Of a stretch of 64,000 nucleotides of DNA, positions 7,632-15,512 are shown in pieces. Made by a program: the position numbers and the translations under genes. Source of the stretch: Streptomyces sp. DvalAA-43. GTDB lineage: Bacteria > Actinomycetota > Actinomycetes > Streptomycetales > Streptomycetaceae. A model generated the notes under the pieces. The model made no database searches and was not told where the DNA came from. It saw only the letters and a list, made by a program, of their open reading frames with translations. Location: positions 62,001-126,000 of the forward strand of contig NZ_FMBW01000087.1 in the NCBI RefSeq assembly GCF_900091725.1, given 5' to 3'. The first letter of the stretch is position 1. The number at the start of each line of letters is the position of its first letter.

Positions 7632-8045
7632 GTGTCCCAGATCGCAGGCGAGCCCGGGAATCAGGACTTCGTAGAGGTCCGGCTGCCCGCTGCGGGTGCC
7701 TACCTGTCGGTGCTGCGGACGGCCACGGCCGGTCTCGCAGCGCGTTTGGACTTCACTCTCGACGAGATCGAGGATCTTCGCATCGCGGTCGACGAGGCCT
7801 GCGCGATCCTGCTTCAGCAGGCCGTGCCGGGTTCCGTCCTCAGCTGCGTCTTCCGGCTCGTCGAGGATTCTCTCGAAGTCACGGTGGCCGCCCCCACGAC
7901 GGACGGACGGGCGCCGGAGCGCGACACCTTCGCCTGGACGGTGCTCTCCGCGCTGGCCGGGAAGGTCGACTCCTCGGTGGCCGACGACCGGACGGTCAGC
8001 ATCAGCCTCTACAAACAGCGCGGCGCGGGACCCGGGCCGGCGTGA
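7632..8045 (+). CDS. prsH: UsfX/PrsH-type anti-sigma factor of SigH
   Basis: A 137-residue GHKL-like protein, the anti-sigma partner expected upstream of a sigma-B-type factor. It aligns by eye with mycobacterial UsfX: RLPAAGAYLSVLRTA, then DLRIAVDEACAILLQQA. The asparagine of the GHKL N box, normally in the helix after the AVDEAC motif, is absent, and no clear glycine-rich ATP lid is seen, so kinase activity is doubtful. The GTG start at 7632 has GGAGG five bases upstream; an in-frame ATG at 7572 is possible. Its TGA overlaps the sigH GTG, which suggests translational coupling and stoichiometric synthesis. Confidence 0.82.
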   Translation: MSQIAGEPGNQDFVEVRLPAAGAYLSVLRTATAGLAARLDFTLDEIEDLRIAVDEACAILLQQAVPGSVLSCVFRLVEDSLEVTVAAPTTDGRAPERDTFAWTVLSALAGKVDSSVADDRTVSISLYKQRGAGPGPA

Positions 8046-8995
8046 GCAACGGGAACGGGGTCGGTCCTGTGCGGGACGAAACGATGCGACCAGGGGTGGT
8101 GCGCGCAGCAGGCATCCCGGAACAGCAGGCCCTGCCCCATCCGGTGGACGGGGCGGACGGGCCGGTGGGCCGTACGGTCGCGGTGGAGCAGTCGCAGGCG
8201 GAGCGGGCAGGCCAGATGAGCGAGCACGGGCACCACGATCCACACGACCGCAGCGGGGCGCGGGCACTCTTCATCGAACTGCGCGGCCTTCCCGACGGGT
8301 CGCCCGAGAAGGCCGAGCTGCGCAATCGGCTGGTACGGATGCATCTGCCCCTCGTGGAGCATCTGGCCCGCCGCTTCCGCAACCGCGGCGAGCCGCTGGA
8401 CGACCTGACCCAGGTCGCCACGATCGGCCTGATCAAATCGGTGGACCGGTTCGACCCGGACCGCGGCGTCGAGTTCTCCACATACGCGACCCCGACGGTC
8501 GTGGGCGAGATCAAGCGCCACTTCCGTGACAAGGGCTGGGCGGTCCGGGTGCCGCGGCGGCTCCAGGAGCTGCGGCTCTCGCTGACAACAGCCACCGCCG
8601 AGCTCTCCCAGCAGCACGGCCGCTCGCCGACGGTCCACGAGCTGGCGGAGCGGCTGGGCATCTCCGAGGAAGAGGTCCTGGAGGGCCTGGAATCGGCCAA
8701 TGCCTACAGCACGCTCTCGCTGGACGTGCCGGACACGGACGACGAGTCCCCCGCCGTCGCGGACACGCTGGGTTCCGAGGACGAGGCGTTGGAGGGTGTC
8801 GAGTACCGGGAGTCGCTCAAGCCGCTGCTGGAGGACCTGCCGCCGCGCGAGAAGCGGATTCTGCTGCTGCGCTTCTTCGGCAACATGACCCAGTCGCAGA
8901 TCGCGCAGGAGGTAGGCATCTCGCAGATGCACGTCTCGCGGCTGCTGGCCCGCACGCTGGCACAGCTGCGCGAGCGGCTGCTCGTCGAGGAGTAG
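8042..8995 (+). CDS. sigH: Sigma-B-family RNA polymerase sigma factor SigH
   Basis: A sigma factor of the SigB/SigF/SigG group with region 2 (LVRMHLPLVEHLARRF ... FDPDRGVEFSTYATPTVVGEIKRHF), region 3 and region 4 (LPPREKRILLLRFFGNMTQSQIA). It should direct osmotic, heat and developmental stress transcription under control of the upstream anti-sigma factor. The GTG at 8042 overlaps the upstream TGA and gives 317 residues. In-frame ATGs at 8084 and 8216 could give shorter forms, and SigH in S. coelicolor is known to occur as several N-terminal forms. The first 58 residues are not conserved sigma sequence. Confidence 0.9.
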   Translation: MSNGNGVGPVRDETMRPGVVRAAGIPEQQALPHPVDGADGPVGRTVAVEQSQAERAGQMSEHGHHDPHDRSGARALFIELRGLPDGSPEKAELRNRLVRMHLPLVEHLARRFRNRGEPLDDLTQVATIGLIKSVDRFDPDRGVEFSTYATPTVVGEIKRHFRDKGWAVRVPRRLQELRLSLTTATAELSQQHGRSPTVHELAERLGISEEEVLEGLESANAYSTLSLDVPDTDDESPAVADTLGSEDEALEGVEYRESLKPLLEDLPPREKRILLLRFFGNMTQSQIAQEVGISQMHVSRLLARTLAQLRERLLVEE

Positions 8996-9005
8996 CGCGG
9001 CCGGT

Positions 9006-9042
9006 GCCGCCCCGGACGCGGTCCTCCCGCGCCCGGGGCGGC
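9006..9042. terminator. Hairpin terminator after sigH
   Basis: Ten-base arms GCCGCCCCGG / CCGGGGCGGC start eleven bases after the sigH stop. The next gene is convergent, so it probably works in both directions. Confidence 0.6.
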
Positions 9043-9085
9043 CCAGGGCCGCGCGTTCCGTCCGCCCCGGAGACCGGGCGGCGGT

Positions 9086-9541
9086 TCAGCTCTCCGGTGT
9101 GGTGCCGGGCCGGCGGATGCCGAGTGCCTCGATCGTCGTCGGCCTGACCAGCTGGTACAACGCCGTCAGGGTCACCGCGGCGAGCACGATCCCGGCCGGG
9201 ATCAGCACGCCGTGCGACCTCAGCAGCGTCCAGGCCACCGGGAGCGCGATGAGCTGGGTGATGAGCGCGGGACCGCGGCTCCAGCTGCGCCGCCGCAGCA
9301 GACCGCGGGCGGCCAGCAGCGGGATCAGGGCGAGCGCGATCAGCGTCAGACCGCCCGTCTCCGCCTGCTGCGGGCTCTCGGGGCGTCCGAGCAGACCCAT
9401 GACCAGCATGTAGATCCCGCCGATGGCGAGCGCCGCCCCTTCCAGGGCGGTGAGTCCGGCCACGAGAGTGATCCTGCTCGGCTTCGCCGGTTCGAGCCTC
9501 GGCGAGGGCGACGAGGAGGGCGTGTTCTGCTGAGTACTCAC
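9086..9541 (-). CDS. Small integral membrane protein of unknown function
   Basis: A 151-residue protein with a Ser/Pro-rich N-terminus and four hydrophobic stretches: ITLVAGLTALEGAALAIGG, LTLIALALIPLLAARGL, a third around ITQLIALPVAWTLL and a fourth around ILAAVTLTALYQL. No catalytic motif was recognised. The start is taken as GTG 9541 (VSTQQNTPSSS); the ribosome site is weak. It is convergent with sigH and divergent from the lipid kinase gene. The same kind of gene sits beside sigH in relatives, but no function is known to me. Confidence 0.7.
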   Translation of the reverse strand: MSTQQNTPSSSPSPRLEPAKPSRITLVAGLTALEGAALAIGGIYMLVMGLLGRPESPQQAETGGLTLIALALIPLLAARGLLRRRSWSRGPALITQLIALPVAWTLLRSHGVLIPAGIVLAAVTLTALYQLVRPTTIEALGIRRPGTTPES

Positions 9542-9704
9542 CCTTGCAGGTTGGCATCCCGGCGGCGCGAAAGCGAAGCCGGGGTCGGAATCGGCACGGG
9601 AACGGAGCAACCCGCCCGCCCGGCCGCACCTGGACCGTCACCGAGCGTGAAGGTCATGGGGCAGGACTTCAGGGCGATACCGTGCGGTAGGTAGTCTGGC
9701 GGTC

Positions 9705-10673
9705 ATGCGCGCACTCCTCGTGGTCAATCCAGCTGCTACCACCACCAGTGCGCGGACGCGTGATGTGCTCATCCACGCGCTGGCCAGCGAGATGAAGCTG
9801 GAGGCCGTCACCACGGAGTACCGGGGCCACGCCCGGGACCTGGGGCGGCGGGCCGCGGACTCCGACGACATCGACCTGGTGGTCGCCCTCGGCGGCGACG
9901 GCACGGTCAACGAGGTCGTCAACGGCCTCCTCCACAACGGCCCCGATCTGGACCGCCTGCCCTGCCTCGCGGTGGTCCCCGGTGGCTCCACCAATGTGTT
10001 CGCGCGCGCCCTGGGCCTGCCCAACGACGCGGTGGAGGCGACCGGCGCGATCCTGGACGCGCTCGCCAACCGGACCGAACGCACGGTCGGCCTCGGACTG
10101 GCGGCCGGCACCCCGGGCACCGAGGACGAATCGGTTCCGGAACGCTGGTTCACTTTCTGCGCCGGGCTCGGATTCGACGCGGGCGTGGTCGGCCGGGTCG
10201 AACAGCAACGCGAACGCGGCAAGCGCTCGACCCATGCGCTGTACGTACGCCAGGTGGTCCGGCAATTCCTCGACGAGCCGCACCGCAGACAGGGCGTGAT
10301 GACCCTGGAGACCCCCGGGCAGGAACCGGTCACCGACCTGGCGCTGTCCATAATCTCGAATACCGCGCCCTGGTCCTACCTGGGCAATCGCCCGCTGTAC
10401 GCATCCCCGAAGGCCACGTTCGACACCGGTCTGGATGTGCTCGGACTGAAGCGGCTCTCCACTCCGGCGGTCGCCCGGTACGGCACCCAGCTGCTCACTT
10501 CGAGCCCGGAGAAGGGCCCCTCGGGAAAGCACGCGGTTTCACTTCATGACCTCACGGACTTCACCTTGCATTCAAAGGTGCCACTCCCTTTCCAGATGGA
10601 CGGAGACCACCTGGGAGTGCGTACAAGTGTGACGTTCACAGGCGTACGCCGTGCACTGCGTGTGATTGTGTGA
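9705..10673 (+). CDS. Diacylglycerol kinase family lipid kinase
   Basis: A 322-residue protein of the DagK/YegS/sphingosine-kinase fold. The catalytic domain shows LVVNPAATTTS at the start, the nucleotide loop ALGGDGTVNEVVNG near residue 65 and PGGSTNVFARALG near residue 93. It should phosphorylate a lipid alcohol such as diacylglycerol at the membrane face. The C-terminal lobe (PEKGPSGKHAVSLHDLTDF and onward) is the usual second domain. A kinase of this family also sits beside whiB1 in mycobacteria, and here the next gene is wblE. Confidence 0.9.
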   Translation: MRALLVVNPAATTTSARTRDVLIHALASEMKLEAVTTEYRGHARDLGRRAADSDDIDLVVALGGDGTVNEVVNGLLHNGPDLDRLPCLAVVPGGSTNVFARALGLPNDAVEATGAILDALANRTERTVGLGLAAGTPGTEDESVPERWFTFCAGLGFDAGVVGRVEQQRERGKRSTHALYVRQVVRQFLDEPHRRQGVMTLETPGQEPVTDLALSIISNTAPWSYLGNRPLYASPKATFDTGLDVLGLKRLSTPAVARYGTQLLTSSPEKGPSGKHAVSLHDLTDFTLHSKVPLPFQMDGDHLGVRTSVTFTGVRRALRVIV

Positions 10674-10992
10674 GTGGAAGGGACCAAAGTCCTTTAACTC
10701 GAACGTTTGGGCTGGGCTCCACCCCATAGAAGTACGGCTGTGACCTAGTCGACACCGAGGAATCAAAAAAAAGTTTCCAGAAGGGGTTGTATCCGCCGCT
10801 GAGGTTTGCGAATCTCTACATGGCGATCGGGACGGCCCGCAACACCAGCCTCCACTGAGAGCCAGAACCCCTCCTCACTGCACAGGACCACAACCAGTTC
10901 ATCTGGGCGTCGGCCCGTCACCTGCGGGGGGATTCGTGAAAGCGTTCACATTCACAAGCAACAGTATGTAATACCAAGGAGAGGTAGCAGCC
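10674..10992 (+). other. 319-bp regulatory region of wblE
   Basis: No gene was found. The region includes an unusual A-run near 10766, a CRP-type palindrome at 10936-10949 and an AT-rich stretch around 10965-10975 that may hold the -10 box, followed by the strong ribosome site AAGGAGAGG before wblE. The length suggests several promoters or a long leader. Confidence 0.6.
10936..10949. promoter_or_regulatory. CRP-type palindrome upstream of wblE
   Basis: GTGA-AAGCGT-TCAC is an exact match to the CRP half-site layout GTGA-N6-TCAC. It lies 43 bp before the wblE start codon. The mycobacterial orthologue whiB1 is known to be controlled by a CRP protein, so cAMP control here is plausible. Confidence 0.55.
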
Positions 10993-11250
10993 ATGGACTG
11001 GCGTCACAACGCCGTTTGTCGTGAGGAAGACCCCGAGCTGTTCTTCCCCATCGGCAACACCGGTCCTGCGCTGCTGCAGATCGAGGAAGCCAAGGCCGTC
11101 TGCCGTCGCTGCCCCGTCATGGAGCAGTGCCTGCAGTGGGCGCTCGAGTCCGGCCAGGACTCGGGTGTCTGGGGTGGCCTCAGCGAGGACGAGCGCCGCG
11201 CGATGAAGCGCCGTGCCGCTCGCAACCGGGCGCGTAACGCCAGCGCCTGA
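10993..11250 (+). CDS. wblE: WhiB-family iron-sulfur transcription factor WblE
   Basis: An 85-residue WhiB-like protein. The four cluster ligands are visible as C9 (NAVCREED) and the CRRCPVMEQC group. The signature turn GVWGG is followed by a basic tail KRRAARNRARNA expected to contact DNA. WhiB-like proteins bind an NO- and O2-sensitive [4Fe-4S] cluster and the primary sigma factor. Sequence and neighbours (lipid kinase upstream, PdtaS-like kinase downstream) match WblE/WhiB1. The ATG at 10993 follows AAGGAGAGG. Confidence 0.93.
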   Translation: MDWRHNAVCREEDPELFFPIGNTGPALLQIEEAKAVCRRCPVMEQCLQWALESGQDSGVWGGLSEDERRAMKRRAARNRARNASA

Positions 11251-11356
11251 CCGACGCCACCGCTACGAGCCTCAGCCAGGCGGCGCGTACAGAGCGTACG
11301 CACAACCCCGCCCCCCGAGTCGCAGCGCGCAGTACCCCCGAAGCGCATGCATGAAC

Positions 11357-11392
11357 AGTGAGCCCGGACCGTGAGAACGGTCCGGGCTCACT
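11357..11392. terminator. Bidirectional hairpin terminator between wblE and the kinase gene
   Basis: Sixteen-base perfect arms AGTGAGCCCGGACCGT and complement enclose the four-base loop GAGA. It sits between convergent genes. Confidence 0.8.
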
Positions 11393-11445
11393 GCTGCGTC
11401 CGGGCCGCCGCCGGTCCGCCCGGACCAACAGGCGGACCGGAAGGG

Positions 11446-12912
11446 CTACTTCTCGGACCGGACCGGGATGTCGAGCACGACCTGGGTGCCGCGTTCGGGC
11501 GCGGGGACCATGCCGAAGGTTCCGCCCAGCTCGCCCTCCACCAGCGTCCTGACGATCTGGAGCCCCAGATTGCCGGCGCGCTGCGGATCGAATCCCTCGG
11601 GCAGTCCGCACCCGTCGTCCTGGACCGTGATCAGCAGCCGGGTCCCGACCGAGGATCCGCCGCGCACCGCGGACACCTCCACCGTGCCGGACTCGGCGAG
11701 CGTGAAGGCGTGCTCCAGGGCGTTCTGCAGGATCTCGGTGAGCACCATCGCCAGCGGCGTGGCCACTTCGGCGTCGAGGATGCCGAAGCGTCCCGTCCGG
11801 CGGCAGGTGACCTTGCCCGGCGAGATCTCGGCGACCATCGCGATGACGCGGTCGGCGATCTCGTCGAACTCCACCCGCTCGTCCAGATTCTGGGACAGCG
11901 TCTCATGGACGATGGCGATCGAACCGACGCGCCGGACCGCCTCGTTGAGCGCCTCCCGGCCCCGTACGGAGTCCATCCGGCGGGCCTGGAGCCGCAACAG
12001 GGCGGCAACGGTCTGGAGGTTGTTCTTCACCCGATGGTGGATCTCCCGGATGGTGGCGTCCTTGGTGATCAACTCGCGTTCGCGGCGGCGGAGTTCGGTG
12101 ACGTCCCGGAGCAGGACCAGGGAGCCGATGCGGACGCCCTTGGGCTTGAGCGGGATCGCCCGGAGCTGGATCACCCCGCCCGCGCACTCGACCTCGAACT
12201 CCCGGGGCGCGTAGCCGCTGGCCAGTTTGACCAGGGCCTCGTCCACCGGGCCCCGGGAGGGGGCGAGTTCGGCGGTGATCCCGCCGAGGTGCTGGCCGAC
12301 CAGATCGGAGGCGAGGCCCAGACGGTGGTACGCGGAGAGGCCGTTGGGGCTGGCGTACTGGACGACTCCGTCGGCGTCGAGCCGGATCAGCCCGTCACCG
12401 ACGCGCGGCGAGGCGTCCATGTCGACCTGCTGGCCGGGGAAGGGGAAGGACCCGGCGGCGATCATCTGGGCCAGGTCGGAGGCCGACTGGAGGTAGGTGA
12501 GCTCCAGCCTGGACGGGGTCCGGACGGTGAGGAGGTTGGTGTTGCGGGCGATGACCCCGAGGACCCGGCCCTCCCTGCGTACGGGGATCGACTCGACCCG
12601 TACCGGTACCTCCTCGCGCCACTCCGGGTCGCCCTCGCGCACGATGCGGCCCTCGTCCAGCGCCGCGTCCAGCAGGGGGCGGCGGCCGCGCGGCACCAGG
12701 TGCCCGACCATGTCGTCCTGGTAGGAGGTGGGGCCGGTGTTGGGGCGCATCTGGGCCACGGACACATAGCGGGTGCCGTCACGGGTAGGGACCCAGAGCA
12801 CGAGGTCGGCGAAGGACAGGTCGGAGAGCAGCTGCCACTCCGAGACCAGGAGGTGCAGCCACTCCAGGTCGGTGTCACCGAGGGCTGTGTGCTGGCGTAC
12901 GAGGTCGTTCAT
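11446..12912 (-). CDS. PdtaS-like sensor histidine kinase (HisKA_2)
   Basis: A 488-residue soluble kinase. An N-terminal GAF-like domain covers about residues 1-150 and a PAS domain about 175-280. The HisKA_2 box has the phospho-acceptor histidine in REIHHRVKNNLQTVAALL, followed by an ATPase domain with ILQNALEHAF, DDGCGLPEG and NLGLQIVRTL. This order and motif match PdtaS, which in mycobacteria phosphorylates the ANTAR RNA-binding regulator PdtaR; no regulator gene is adjacent here. No good ribosome site precedes ATG 12912 or GTG 12921, so the transcript may be leaderless. Like mycobacterial pdtaS, it sits beside the whiB1-type gene. Confidence 0.88.
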   Translation of the reverse strand: MNDLVRQHTALGDTDLEWLHLLVSEWQLLSDLSFADLVLWVPTRDGTRYVSVAQMRPNTGPTSYQDDMVGHLVPRGRRPLLDAALDEGRIVREGDPEWREEVPVRVESIPVRREGRVLGVIARNTNLLTVRTPSRLELTYLQSASDLAQMIAAGSFPFPGQQVDMDASPRVGDGLIRLDADGVVQYASPNGLSAYHRLGLASDLVGQHLGGITAELAPSRGPVDEALVKLASGYAPREFEVECAGGVIQLRAIPLKPKGVRIGSLVLLRDVTELRRRERELITKDATIREIHHRVKNNLQTVAALLRLQARRMDSVRGREALNEAVRRVGSIAIVHETLSQNLDERVEFDEIADRVIAMVAEISPGKVTCRRTGRFGILDAEVATPLAMVLTEILQNALEHAFTLAESGTVEVSAVRGGSSVGTRLLITVQDDGCGLPEGFDPQRAGNLGLQIVRTLVEGELGGTFGMVPAPERGTQVVLDIPVRSEK

Positions 12913-13031
12913 GGAGGGCACGTGTGCGAGCGTACCCGCGTACGGGCAAAGGTTCCGAACCGGACGACCCGGCCGCACGTGCAGAGGAAGGAGCCCGGAA
13001 ATTGCGGCGCTCCGACGGATGGACACGGGCG

Positions 13032-13047
13032 AATGGTCTAGTCCACA
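13032..13047. promoter_or_regulatory. Candidate DasR operator (dre) upstream of the kinase gene
   Basis: AATGGTCTAGTCCACA matches the dre core TGGTCTAGACCA with one mismatch. It is 120 bp upstream of the kinase start and 230 bp after the SIS gene. Confidence 0.4.
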
Positions 13048-13170
13048 ATGCTCAAGACAGAGCTTCCGCTCTCCCCGCACAGGAGGGCGGATCGAGGTAC
13101 CCGCGCTCTCTGCCCTGACCGCGCCGGTACCTCTCCCCGGCCGGGGGCACCGCACACCGCCGGCCGATCG

Positions 13171-13191
13171 GACCGTCCGTGAGGGACGGTC
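13171..13191 (-). terminator. Hairpin after the SIS-domain gene
   Basis: Eight-base arms GACCGTCC / GGACGGTC around GTGAG, about 85 bp after the stop of the SIS gene on the minus strand. Confidence 0.5.
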
Positions 13192-13276
13192 TTACTCCGG
13201 GCTGCGGTGCCGGACGGGCCGAGGGTCCCGTCCCGGCGCCGTGGCCCGCGGGTGTTCCCGGGGCCGTCCGCCGCGT

Positions 13277-14347
13277 TCAGTGGGTCTCGGTGACCTTGGC
13301 CAGGGCGCGGGGCGCGTCCGGGTCCTGACCGCGGGCGATCGTCACCTCGTACGCCAGCATCTGCAGCGGCAGGATCTCCAGGACCGGCTGGAGCTCCTCG
13401 GCGACCCCGGCGGTCGGCAGCACGAAGCCCGCGGACGCCGCCTCGACCTGGGCCTCGGGGCCGACCACGAAGAGGTCCGCGCCGCGGCCGCGCAGCCGGT
13501 CCAGGACCGGCTGGAGCGCCTCGCCGCCCCGGCCGTCGGTGACCACGGCGATCACCGGGGAGATGTTGTCGACCATGGCCAGCGGGCCGTGCAGCAGATC
13601 GGCGCCCGAGTAGGAGAGGGCCGGGATGTAGCTGGTCTCCATCAGCTTCAGGGCGGCTTCCTTGGCGGTGGGGTAGCCGTAGCCGCGGGAGGTGATGACC
13701 ATGCGCTCGGCGAAGCGGTAGCGCGCCGCCAGGGCCCTGACCTCGTCCCTGCGGGCCAGGATCTCCGCGGCCCGCTCCGGCAGGACCTCGGCGGCCGAGC
13801 CGTCGCCGCCGGCCAGCCCCTCCACGAAGAGGTAGAGGGACAGGAGTGAGGCGGTGTACGTCTTGGTGGCGGGGAGGGCCTTCTCCGGTCCGGCCAGGAT
13901 GTCGATGTGGTACTCGGAGACGGCGGACAGCGGCGAGTCCCGGTTGTTGGTGACGGCCAGGGTGATCGCACCGGCCTCGCGCGCGGCCCGCGTGGAGGCC
14001 ACCAGGTCGGGCGAGCCGCCGGACTGGCTGACGGTGACGACCAGGACGTCCCTGAGGTCCGGCTTCGCGCCGTACGCGGTGGTGGTCGACATCGAGGCGA
14101 GCCCGCAGGGCAGCCCGAGCCGGATCTCCAGCAGGTACTTGGCGTACAGCGCGGCGTTGTCCGAGGTGCCCCGGGCGGTGAGCAGGACGAAGCGCGGCTT
14201 CCGCGCCGCGACGGCGGCGGCCACCTCGCGGATCGCGGGGGCACCCCGGTCGAGGATGCGGCGGAGCATCGCGGGCTGCTCGGCCATCTCGCCGGACATG
14301 ATCCGGCCCGGCCGCTCGCTCTCCTGGGCCGGTGAAGTGGCGGACAT
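13277..14347 (-). CDS. SIS-domain sugar isomerase/deaminase (GlmS C-terminal-like)
   Basis: A 356-residue protein with two SIS (sugar isomerase) domains. The first shows LTARGTSDNAALYAKYLLE and TVSQSGGSPD, the second ITSRGYGYPTAKEAALKLM. There is no N-terminal glutaminase domain, so it resembles the isomerase half of GlmS and the NagB-II/AgaS-type deaminases. It probably acts on glucosamine-6-phosphate or a related amino sugar phosphate. The ATG at 14347 follows GGGAGG. It is divergent from nagB, with a dre site in the shared region, which places it in the DasR amino-sugar regulon. Confidence 0.88.
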   Translation of the reverse strand: MSATSPAQESERPGRIMSGEMAEQPAMLRRILDRGAPAIREVAAAVAARKPRFVLLTARGTSDNAALYAKYLLEIRLGLPCGLASMSTTTAYGAKPDLRDVLVVTVSQSGGSPDLVASTRAAREAGAITLAVTNNRDSPLSAVSEYHIDILAGPEKALPATKTYTASLLSLYLFVEGLAGGDGSAAEVLPERAAEILARRDEVRALAARYRFAERMVITSRGYGYPTAKEAALKLMETSYIPALSYSGADLLHGPLAMVDNISPVIAVVTDGRGGEALQPVLDRLRGRGADLFVVGPEAQVEAASAGFVLPTAGVAEELQPVLEILPLQMLAYEVTIARGQDPDAPRALAKVTETH

Positions 14348-14496
14348 GTCGAGTGCCTCCCAGAGGGGTCCCGGTGTGCCGGCGACGCCGTTCGGAACAG
14401 TCGACCACGGAGGGCCCGAGGGCCGCCAGCGGGCCGCGGCCGGGACGCGCACATCGGCCGTGCCGGCGTCGACGGGGTCTGCTAGATTGGGAGCCT

Positions 14497-14512
14497 ATTG
14501 GTCTATACCACC
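14497..14512. promoter_or_regulatory. DasR operator (dre) between SIS gene and nagB
   Basis: ATTGGTCTATACCACC closely fits the dre consensus ACTGGTCTAGACCACT. It lies 32 bp before the nagB start in the divergent region, so it may control both genes. Confidence 0.8.
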
Positions 14513-14544
14513 TGACTCCACTCTTTCAGATCGGCAGGCCCCGC

Positions 14545-15330
14545 GTGGAAGTTGTCATCGTCCCGGACGCCAAGGCAGGCGGCGAACTCATCGCGGAGAC
14601 CATCGCCGCCCTGCTGAGCCGCAAGCCCGACGCCCTTCTCGGCGTTGCCACCGGCTCGACCCCGCTGCCCATCTACCAGGCGCTGGCGGCCAAGGTCCGC
14701 TCCGGTGCCGTCGACGCCTCGCGCGCCCGCATCTGCCAGCTCGACGAGTACGTCGGGCTGCCGGCGGGCCACCCCGAGTCCTACCGCTCGGTGGTGCTGC
14801 GCGAGGTCGTCGAACCGCTCGGCCTGTCCGAGGCCTCCTTCATGGGCCCCGACGGCTCCGCCGAGGACGTCCAGGCTGCCTGCCAGGCGTACGACAAGGC
14901 ACTCGCCGAGGCCGGCGGAGTGGATCTCCAGCTCCTCGGCATCGGCACCGACGGGCACATAGGCTTCAACGAGCCGTGCTCCTCGCTCGCCTCCCGTACC
15001 CGGATCAAGACGCTCACCGAGCAGACCCGGGTCGACAACGCGCGCTTCTTCGACAACGACATCACGCAGGTGCCGCACCATGTGATCACCCAGGGCATCG
15101 GCACCATCCTGGAGTCCCGTCACCCCGTCCTGCTCGCCACCGGCGAGGGCAAGGCGGACGCGGTGGCGCAGACGGTGGAGGGTCCGGTCGCCTCGGTCGT
15201 CCCCGCGTCGGCGCTCCAGCTGCACCCGCACGCCACGGTGGTGGTCGACGAGGCCGCCGCGTCCAAGCTGAAGCTGGCGGACTACTTCCGCGCCACGTAC
15301 GCGGCGAAGCCGGCGTGGCAGGGGCTGTAG
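14545..15330 (+). CDS. nagB: Glucosamine-6-phosphate deaminase
   Basis: A 261-residue NagB that converts glucosamine-6-phosphate to fructose-6-phosphate and ammonia. Motifs include GVATGSTPLPIYQAL near residue 33, QLDEYVGLP with the catalytic Asp, and GIGTDGHIGFNEP. It ends the catabolic route for N-acetylglucosamine. The GTG at 14545 gives the normal family length; the ribosome site is weak. Glucosamine-6-phosphate is itself the inducer of DasR, and the dre site just upstream closes that loop. Confidence 0.95.
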   Translation: MEVVIVPDAKAGGELIAETIAALLSRKPDALLGVATGSTPLPIYQALAAKVRSGAVDASRARICQLDEYVGLPAGHPESYRSVVLREVVEPLGLSEASFMGPDGSAEDVQAACQAYDKALAEAGGVDLQLLGIGTDGHIGFNEPCSSLASRTRIKTLTEQTRVDNARFFDNDITQVPHHVITQGIGTILESRHPVLLATGEGKADAVAQTVEGPVASVVPASALQLHPHATVVVDEAAASKLKLADYFRATYAAKPAWQGL

Positions 15331-15341
15331 AGCCTTTTGTC

Positions 15342-15378
15342 CGGGCCGGGCCGGGCTCGTGGAGTCCGGCCCGGCCCG
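15342..15378 (+). terminator. Hairpin after nagB
   Basis: CGGGCCGGGCCGGGCTC pairs almost fully with the GAGTCCGGCCCGGCCCG arm, starting eleven bases after the nagB stop. Confidence 0.55.
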
Positions 15379-15404
15379 AAGGACTCTGACCGTCCCGGGC
15401 ACGA

Positions 15405-15447
15405 CGAGAGGGCCGGGGCACCCGCGGTGGGTGTCCCGGCCCTCTCG
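15405..15447. terminator. Bidirectional terminator between nagB and dasD
   Basis: Arms CGAGAGGGCCGGGGCACCC and complement (one mismatch) enclose a GCGGT loop between the two convergent genes. Confidence 0.75.
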
Positions 15448-15512
15448 TATGCCGTCGTGGGCCGCCGTGCCGGGCGTGATGCGGCCCCCCGGCCCCGCAT
15501 CACGCCCGGCGC

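Larger units (their letters stand above)
12913..13276. other. 364-bp intergenic region between kinase and SIS genes
   Basis: No gene was found. It holds a dre-like sequence at 13032-13047 and a hairpin at 13171-13191. In-frame extension of the kinase to 13155 is possible but looks non-coding. Confidence 0.6.

Noticed and set aside
7430..8041. Long N-terminal extension of sigH upstream of 8042
   Set aside because: It is out of frame across the anti-sigma gene, low in conserved sequence, and the GTGA overlap gives a natural start.
12913..13155. Kinase extension upstream of 12912
   Set aside because: The extra residues are Arg/Pro-rich, match no domain, and no ribosome site was found.
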